Assembly: GCF_000472865.1 (NCBI RefSeq)
Contig: NZ_AXAP01000078.1
Location: forward strand, 1-38,266
Direction of reading: 5' to 3'
Length of the DNA stretch: 38,266 nt
Source: Bradyrhizobium elkanii WSM2783
GTDB taxonomy: Bacteria > Pseudomonadota > Alphaproteobacteria > Rhizobiales > Xanthobacteraceae
Shown: in pieces, positions 33,684-38,266 of the stretch
How positions within the stretch are numbered: the stretch's first letter is position 1
How the letters are laid out: each line of letters begins with the position of its first letter
Translations under genes and position numbers: made by a program
Notes under the pieces: model-generated
Database searches by the model: none
What the model saw: the letters and a program-made list of their open reading frames with translations, nothing else
Told to the model about the DNA's origin: nothing

Positions 33684-34462
33684 CCGCCCGCGCACTCCTC
33701 GTTCTCGCCGGCCTGCTGGGTGCCATCCTCGCCACCAGCCCGGCCTGCGCGGAACGGCTGATCGTCTCGGTCTCCAACCACCGCGTCACGGTGACGCCGA
33801 ATTATGCCGGCGAGGAACTGGTGCTGTTCGGCTCGGTCGAGAGGGATGCCGACACCCCACCCGGCCGCACCAATTACGACCTCGTGGTGACCGTGGTCGG
33901 CCCGAGGGCCGACATGGTGACACGGCGCAAGGAGCGCAGATTCGGCATCTGGATCAACAGCGACTATCGTCAGTTCCTGCAGGTGCCGACCTATCTCGCG
34001 CTGTTCTCCAATCGCCCCTTCGACCAGATCGCTTCGCCGGAGGTGCAGCGGCGTCAGCAGCTCGGGCTCAACAACGTGCTGCTGATGCAGCGCGTCAGCG
34101 GCGACTATGCCGACGTCGTCCCCGACGACGTCTTCCGCAGCGCCTTCGTGCGGCTGCGCACCGAGCACGGGCTGTACCGCGAGGAGACCTCGGCAGTCAC
34201 CTTCCTGACCCCGACGCTGTTCCGCACCACGATTCCGCTGCCGGCGGAGGTGCCGATCGGCACCTATAATGTCGAAATCAAATTGTTCACCGATGGTGCG
34301 CTTGTGACCAAGGCCGGTACCGCGTTCGAGATCGTCAAGGTCGGTTTCGAGCAGTTCGTCGCCAATACCGCGCGGCAGAACGGCCTTGCCTATGGCCTCG
34401 TCACCGCCGCCATGGCGCTGATGACCGGCTGGATGGCCTCGATCGTGTTCCGGCGCGATTGA
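33680..34462 (+). CDS. TIGR02186 family exported membrane protein
   Basis: The 260-residue protein has a signal peptide ending near S-P-A-C-A-E (residue 24). A periplasmic beta-rich domain follows with V-S-N-H-R-V-T-V-T-P-N-Y-A-G and G-R-T-N-Y-D-L-V-V-T-V-V-G-P. The C-terminus has one membrane segment (about 236-254) with a short cytoplasmic R-R-D tail. This is the alphaproteobacterial family TIGR02186, which I recall as regularly paired with TSUP permeases. Its ATG 33680 overlaps the permease stop, so the pair is co-translated and probably forms one membrane complex. Function is unknown. The stop is five bases from the NRAMP-family stop on the other strand. Confidence 0.88.
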   Translation: MTARALLVLAGLLGAILATSPACAERLIVSVSNHRVTVTPNYAGEELVLFGSVERDADTPPGRTNYDLVVTVVGPRADMVTRRKERRFGIWINSDYRQFLQVPTYLALFSNRPFDQIASPEVQRRQQLGLNNVLLMQRVSGDYADVVPDDVFRSAFVRLRTEHGLYREETSAVTFLTPTLFRTTIPLPAEVPIGTYNVEIKLFTDGALVTKAGTAFEIVKVGFEQFVANTARQNGLAYGLVTAAMALMTGWMASIVFRRD

Positions 34463-34467
34463 CGTCA

Positions 34468-35805
34468 TCACGCGAACAGTCCGACGCCCATCGCAAACAC
34501 GCTCAGCAGCATCGCCACGGTCGACAGCCACCCGAGCCAATAGAGCGGGCCGGTGATGATGTACCGGCCCATCACGTCGCGGCGGCGCGCCATCACCATC
34601 AGCAGCACCATCACGGGAACGGCGAGCACGCCGTTGATGACCGCGCTCCAGTACAGCGCCGAAATCGGGTTGATCGGCGTGAAATTCAGCGCGATGCCAA
34701 AACCGGCCGCCAGCGCCAGCACGGCATAGAATGCGATGGCCTCCTTCGGCTTGCGTGCCAGGCCCACCGGCCAGCGACGTCCCTCACCGACAGCATAGGC
34801 GGCTGAGCCTGCGAGCACGGGAATGGCGAGCAGTCCGGTGCCGACGATGCCGAGCGCGAAGATCGCTTCCGCGAACGGGCCCGCGATCGGACGCAGCGCC
34901 TCTGCGGCCTGCGCCGAGCTCTCGATGTCGGTCTTCCCCGCCTTATGCAAGGTCGCGGCGACCGTGACGATGATCGAGAGCGCGATCAGGTTCGAGAACG
35001 CCATGCCGACGATGGTGTCGGCGCGGATCCGGGAAAATTCCTTCCGCGCCCCATAGTGCTTTTCGATCAGCGGCTGCTTTTTGGCGTCGACGCGCTGGTC
35101 TTCGGCTTCCTGCGAGGCCTGCCAGAAGAACAGATAGGGCGAGATGGTGGTGCCGAAGATCGCGACGATGGTGGTGAAATAGTTGTCGTTCCAGGCGAGC
35201 CTCGGAATCAATATGCCGGCGAGCGCCTCGCCCCAGGAGATGCGGGCGAAGGCAAGGGCCGCAACATAGGCGAACAGGCTGAGCGTCAGCCATTTCAGCA
35301 CCGCGACATAGCGCTTGTAATCGAGGATGATCTGAGCGGCCACCGAGGCCACCCCAAAAAACAGCACGTAAAGGATGGGATGCCCGCCGACCAGCAGCGT
35401 TGTCGCATCCGCCATGGCGCCGAGATCGGCCGCAATGTTGATCGTGTTGGCGATGAACAAGAGCGTGACCACGATGTTGAGCAGCCACAGCGGATAGTGC
35501 CGGCACACATTGCCCGAAATGCCCTGGCCGGTGACGCGGCCGACGCGGGCCGAAATCTCCTGGATCGCCACCATCAGCGGAAAGGTGAACAGCATGGTCC
35601 AGCCGATCCCGTAGCCGAACTGCGCGCCGGCCTGGCTGTAGGTGCCGATCCCGGACGGGTCATCGTCGGAGGCGCCGGTGATCAGTCCGGGGCCGAGCGA
35701 TTTCAGGAAGCGCTTGAGCTCGAAGGGCTGGCGCGGCTTGGCATTCGGGGCCGGCTTATTGCCGGGCTTTAGGTGATTGCCTGTCGATGCCTTGTGTTGC
35801 GTCAT
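34468..35805 (-). CDS. NRAMP-family divalent metal transporter, atypical metal-site motifs
   Basis: This 445-residue protein has the NRAMP fold, with about eleven membrane helices and a helical loop after helix VI. Helix I reads G-A-S-D-D-D-P-S-G-I-G-T: the Asp-Pro (D49-P50) of the classic D-P-G-N site is kept, but the Gly-Asn is replaced by S51-G52. In helix VI the M-P-H site is T-I-S222-P223-Y224, so the metal-coordinating Met is missing. It therefore belongs to an NRAMP-related branch whose cation may not be Mn or Fe; Mg is one possibility. ATG 35805 has no strong ribosome binding site. It converges on the TIGR02186 gene. Confidence 0.85.
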   Translation of the reverse strand: MTQHKASTGNHLKPGNKPAPNAKPRQPFELKRFLKSLGPGLITGASDDDPSGIGTYSQAGAQFGYGIGWTMLFTFPLMVAIQEISARVGRVTGQGISGNVCRHYPLWLLNIVVTLLFIANTINIAADLGAMADATTLLVGGHPILYVLFFGVASVAAQIILDYKRYVAVLKWLTLSLFAYVAALAFARISWGEALAGILIPRLAWNDNYFTTIVAIFGTTISPYLFFWQASQEAEDQRVDAKKQPLIEKHYGARKEFSRIRADTIVGMAFSNLIALSIIVTVAATLHKAGKTDIESSAQAAEALRPIAGPFAEAIFALGIVGTGLLAIPVLAGSAAYAVGEGRRWPVGLARKPKEAIAFYAVLALAAGFGIALNFTPINPISALYWSAVINGVLAVPVMVLLMVMARRRDVMGRYIITGPLYWLGWLSTVAMLLSVFAMGVGLFA

Positions 35806-35897
35806 ACCCGGTCCAGTCGCCGCGACAACGAACCGGAGGTGGTTCGGTTCCCGGCGCTGTATCTGGCTGGTCGGAATGGCACAGGCAAGACATGTCG

Positions 35898-36818
35898 TCA
35901 GGCGCGCGATGCCGGCGCGGCGGTGGGACGGGTCACGAGATAGATGCCCAGCGCGACCGGGATGATGCCGAGCAGATCGCGGGACTCGACATGCTCGCCG
36001 AGCACGAGGAAGGCGAACAGCATGCCGAGCGGCGGCATCAGGAAGTGATAGGCGCTCGCGGCGGTAGCGCCACACACTTTGAGCAGATGAAACCACAGCG
36101 CGTAGGCCAGGATCGATCCGCCGAACACCAGGAAGGCGAACGCGCCCAATAGCCGCGCGCTCGGCACGATCTCGGAGACGCTGGAGAGCGCGAACGCGAA
36201 TGGCAACAGCGCGAGCCCGCCGGCGAGATTCTGGATGCCATTGCCGACCCACAGGCTGCCCTTGGGAGACAGCAGCTTGAAAAGGATGGTGCCGGTGACG
36301 ATGGAGGCGAGCGAGGCCAGCGTGAACACGATGCCTTCCATATGCTCGGTGCCGACGGAGAGCCGATGCCAGACGATGAAGGCGACACCGGCAACGCCGA
36401 GCGTGAGGCCCGCGACCTTGCGCCAGGTCAGGACTTCGCCAAGGAACAGCGCCGCCAGCACCGCCGTGAACACCGGATTCGCCGACACGATCAATCCGCC
36501 GATGCCGGCGGAGACCGTCTTCAATCCGGTATAGCCAAGCCCGAGATAGAGCGCGTTGTTGGCAACGCCGAGCACCGAATAGACTGCGACATCGCGCCAG
36601 GAGAGCTGCCAACCCTCGCGGCGCAGCGCCAGAAAACCGAGGATCAGGATGCCCGCGAGCGAAAATCGCGCCGTGAGCAGGATCAGCGGCGGACAATCGG
36701 TGACGCCGATCTTGCCGGCGATGAAGGCGTAGCTCCAGAGCAGGCAGAACAAGGCAATCAATAGCGGCAGCGGGTTGAAGCCCTGACGCGGAGCCGCGAT
36801 CGAAGGGGCGAGCGACAT
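35898..36818 (-). CDS. EamA/DMT family exporter
   Basis: The 306-residue protein is a ten-helix drug/metabolite transporter with two EamA repeats. The first repeat starts with L-L-I-A-L-F-C-L-L-W-S-Y-A-F-I-A-G-K. The V-S-A-N-P-V-F-T-A-V-L-A-A-L-F-L-G-E segment (near 103-120) and the matching L-M-P-P-L-G-M-L-F-A-F-L-V-L-G-E segment near 265-280 mark the ends of the two repeats. ATG 36818 is well supported by AGGAG eight bases upstream. It is divergent from a LysR regulator with a T-N11-A box between, so it is probably the regulated target. The exported metabolite is unknown. Confidence 0.92.
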   Translation of the reverse strand: MSLAPSIAAPRQGFNPLPLLIALFCLLWSYAFIAGKIGVTDCPPLILLTARFSLAGILILGFLALRREGWQLSWRDVAVYSVLGVANNALYLGLGYTGLKTVSAGIGGLIVSANPVFTAVLAALFLGEVLTWRKVAGLTLGVAGVAFIVWHRLSVGTEHMEGIVFTLASLASIVTGTILFKLLSPKGSLWVGNGIQNLAGGLALLPFAFALSSVSEIVPSARLLGAFAFLVFGGSILAYALWFHLLKVCGATAASAYHFLMPPLGMLFAFLVLGEHVESRDLLGIIPVALGIYLVTRPTAAPASRA

Positions 36819-36860
36819 GAGAATTCTCCTTGGCCCTTCCATCTAGGCCCTCGCCTTCCC

Positions 36861-36893
36861 ATTTGGAAATTAAATGATAGACTGGCAGCCAGT
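36861..36893. promoter_or_regulatory. LysR-type box and adjacent palindrome
   Basis: ATTTGGAAATTAAAT (36861-36875) has ATTT/AAAT arms and fits the LysR T-N11-A rule (T36862, A36874). ACTGGCAGCCAGT (36881-36893) is a perfect 13-bp palindrome six bases further on. Both lie in the 97-base gap between the EamA and LysR genes, as expected for regulator and activation sites. Confidence 0.6.
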
Positions 36894-36915
36894 GGATTTT
36901 TGAATAGGTGCCGCC

Positions 36916-37779
36916 ATGTTCGATTTGGAACTGCTGCGCAGTTTCGTCTCGGTGGTCGATGCCGGCGGCTTCACCCGCGCCGGCGAGCGGGTCCACCGCA
37001 CGCAATCCACCGTCAGCCAGCAGATCAAGCGGCTGGAGGAGGATGTCGGCCAGCCGCTGCTGATCCGCAACGGCAAGGATGTCACCCCGACCGAAGCCGG
37101 CGAACGGCTGCTGTCCTACGCGCGGCGGCTGCTCGCGCTTGCCGAGGAGGCGCGCGATGTTGTGACGCGGCCGACCTATCAGGGTGCGATCCGGCTCGGC
37201 ATCCCCGAGGATTTCGCCGCCTATCGGCTGGCAAAGCTGCTCGGCGCGTTCTCGCGTTCCCATCCAACGCTGCGGCTCGACGTGCGCGCCGACCAGAGCA
37301 TGCACCTGCAGCGCGATCTCAATCGCGGCGAGCTCGATCTGGCGCTGCTCAAGCGCACCGCGGGCGAGAAGGGCGCGATCGCGGCCTGGCCGGAACGGGT
37401 GCACTGGGTCACCAGCAAGACGCATCCACGCGACACGCGCAGCGGCTCGGTGCCGCTGATCGGATTTCCCGCCGGCTGTCTCTACCGCGCCGGCGCGATC
37501 CATGCGCTGGAGAGCGCGGGCCGCCCCTGGCATATGGCCTATACGTCCTCGAGCCTGTCCGGCATCCAGGCCGCGGTCGCCGCCGGCATGGGCCTGAGCA
37601 TCCTGTCGGAGATCGCGATCCAGGCCGATCACCGCGTGCTCACGGCAAAGGACGGTTTTGCGCCGATCGACAGGACCGAACTCGCCCTGCTCGCCTCCCC
37701 CGCCGCCAGCCCCGCCACGCTGCGGCTCGCCGACAGGCTCGCGGAGTTCTGCGACACCGTGCAGGCGAAAGCGGCGTAG
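36916..37779 (+). CDS. LysR family transcriptional regulator
   Basis: The 287-residue protein has the LysR winged helix at residues 1-60. It opens F-D-L-E-L-L-R-S-F-V-S-V-V-D-A-G-G-F-T-R-A-G, with T-Q-S-T-V-S-Q-Q-I-K-R-L-E-E-D as recognition helix. The linker helix and the periplasmic-binding-like effector domain (about 90-285) follow. The effector part is compact and ends with L-A-D-R-L-A-E-F-C. It is divergent from the EamA exporter. Co-inducer and wider regulon are unknown. Confidence 0.93.
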   Translation: MFDLELLRSFVSVVDAGGFTRAGERVHRTQSTVSQQIKRLEEDVGQPLLIRNGKDVTPTEAGERLLSYARRLLALAEEARDVVTRPTYQGAIRLGIPEDFAAYRLAKLLGAFSRSHPTLRLDVRADQSMHLQRDLNRGELDLALLKRTAGEKGAIAAWPERVHWVTSKTHPRDTRSGSVPLIGFPAGCLYRAGAIHALESAGRPWHMAYTSSSLSGIQAAVAAGMGLSILSEIAIQADHRVLTAKDGFAPIDRTELALLASPAASPATLRLADRLAEFCDTVQAKAA

Positions 37780-37808
37780 CGGGCCCAAATGGGGTACCTG
37801 GAGGATGC

Positions 37809-37875
37809 GTAGAGCGAAGCGAAACCCATCGCGATGGAGCAAGCCGCACGAATGATGGGTTTCGCTTCGCTCTAC
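37809..37875. repeat. palindromic element with perfect 22-bp arms
   Basis: The arms at 37809-37830 and 37854-37875 are exact 22-base reverse complements (core AGCGAAGCGAAACCCAT). They surround 23 bases and are flanked by ATGCG and CATCCTACGC. It shares the AGCGAAGCG core with the elements at 17001 and 23537, so it is likely a variant of family A. It lies 30 bases after the LysR stop. Confidence 0.85.
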
Positions 37876-37907
37876 CCATCCTACGCTGTCGTAAACCTCG
37901 CGCCGCT

Positions 37908-38028
37908 GTCGTCCCCGCGAAGGCGGGGACCCATAACCACAGGGAGGTGTGTGGCGCGAGCAAGCGGTTGCAGCGGAGCACACGACAACGGCCTGTGGTT
38001 ATGGGTCCCGGGTCAAGCCCGGGACGAC
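37908..38028. repeat. long inverted repeat, family B
   Basis: This second copy of the element at 21114-21244 has the same GTCGTCCC and GGGACGAC ends and a perfect 18-bp inner pair, at 37926-37943 and 37992-38009. The loop between differs in sequence from the first copy. Confidence 0.85.
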
Positions 38029-38140
38029 GGGAGGATAGATTGCGATGCAATTGTCAAACAGCGTGAGGATGTGAGTTCGCGTTCTCGCGGCGCGTTGCGT
38101 CCGAGCTTTCGTTTCGTTCCACCCTCTCGTCGAACAGAGG

Positions 38141-38244
38141 GCGCAGGGAAAGCCGGGTGCTGGTTGCACCCGTGGGTCCCGTGCAACAAAAAGCACGGGG
38201 GTAGGACCACAGGTTCAACCGAAGCATTCCGGCTTTCCCTGCGC
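38141..38244. repeat. inverted-repeat element with 16-bp arms
   Basis: GCGCAGGGAAAGCCGG (38141-38156) and CCGGCTTTCCCTGCGC (38229-38244) are perfect inverted repeats enclosing 72 bases. Inside are a GGTGC/GCACC stem and a GTGC-AACAAAAA-GCAC hairpin. I recall this element type as frequent in Bradyrhizobium intergenic DNA. It reaches almost to the window edge. Confidence 0.8.
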
Positions 38245-38266
38245 GATGGTGTTACGGTTTCCTTCG

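Larger units (their letters stand above)
37780..38266. other. repeat-rich intergenic region at the window end
   Basis: No gene is supported in the last 487 bases. The region is filled by three different palindromic elements in a row (37809-37875, 37908-38028 and 38141-38244), with an ORF on each strand that only reflects the repeats. The next gene must lie beyond the window. Confidence 0.75.

Noticed and set aside
35806..37983. N-terminal extension of the NRAMP frame up to position 37983
   Set aside because: The frame simply stays open through the EamA and LysR genes. The NRAMP family start at 35805 is natural, and the upstream part is an out-of-frame shadow.
37999..38210. Two 65-residue minus-strand ORFs at the right edge
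   Set aside because: They translate the palindromic repeats and are not protein-like.
1..38266. Search by eye for CRISPR arrays, tRNA/rRNA genes, phage genes, toxin-antitoxin pairs and secondary-metabolite genes
   Set aside because: None found. Repeats are palindromic intergenic elements without regular spacing, and no cloverleaf or rRNA-like stretch was recognised. A covariance-model scan would be needed to exclude small RNAs.

Overview
The window looks like chromosomal DNA of a Bradyrhizobium-like alphaproteobacterium (Rhizobiales). It has high GC and an aa3 cytochrome oxidase cluster in the order ctaC-ctaD-ctaB-small ORF-ctaG-ctaE-DUF983-SURF1. An invasion-associated-locus-B protein and TldD sit nearby, and there are several families of palindromic intergenic repeats of the kind common in Bradyrhizobium and Rhodopseudomonas. 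This assignment rests on gene content and recall of synteny; no database search was run. Nearly every long antisense ORF is a high-GC shadow.

Layout. Positions 1-181 hold the 3' end of an IS transposase. Positions 321-4518 (minus) carry thrC, an M16 peptidase, a GNAT acetyltransferase and an exported protein of unknown function. Positions 5024-7082 hold a divergent two-component pair: a NarL-type regulator (minus) and a membrane HisKA_3 kinase (plus). Positions 7107-13663 (minus) are the cytochrome aa3 oxidase operon with heme O synthase, Cox11/CtaG, SURF1, a DUF983 protein and a 54-residue CoxF-type membrane protein. Positions 14163-17652 (plus) carry ialB, tldD, lepB and a DUF925 nucleotidyltransferase-like gene. 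Positions 17659-20353 (minus) carry a PAN-domain protein, glutamate-cysteine ligase and a MarR regulator. A divergent beta-class GST lies at 20499-21110.

Positions 21248-27256 (minus) form a fatty-acid beta-oxidation set (acyl-CoA dehydrogenase, thiolase, FadJ-type bifunctional enzyme) led by an NTF2-like protein, with a divergent PadR regulator at 27408-27995. Positions 28230-34462 (plus) carry a large PodJ-like coiled-coil/Sel1 protein, a membrane-anchored ClpP-fold protein, and a translationally coupled TSUP permease plus TIGR02186 protein. Positions 34468-36818 (minus) carry an NRAMP-family transporter with unusual metal-site motifs and an EamA exporter. A divergent LysR regulator lies at 36916-37779. 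The last ~490 bases are repeats.

The main physiological units are terminal-oxidase biogenesis, fatty-acid oxidation and several regulator/target divergent pairs with visible dyad operators: MarR-GST, PadR-NTF2/fad and LysR-EamA. No phage, CRISPR, secretion or biosynthetic cluster is visible. The most interesting leads are the operator architectures, the TSUP-TIGR02186 pair, the non-canonical NRAMP protein, the small CoxF-type gene, and repeat elements placed against stop codons or ribosome binding sites.
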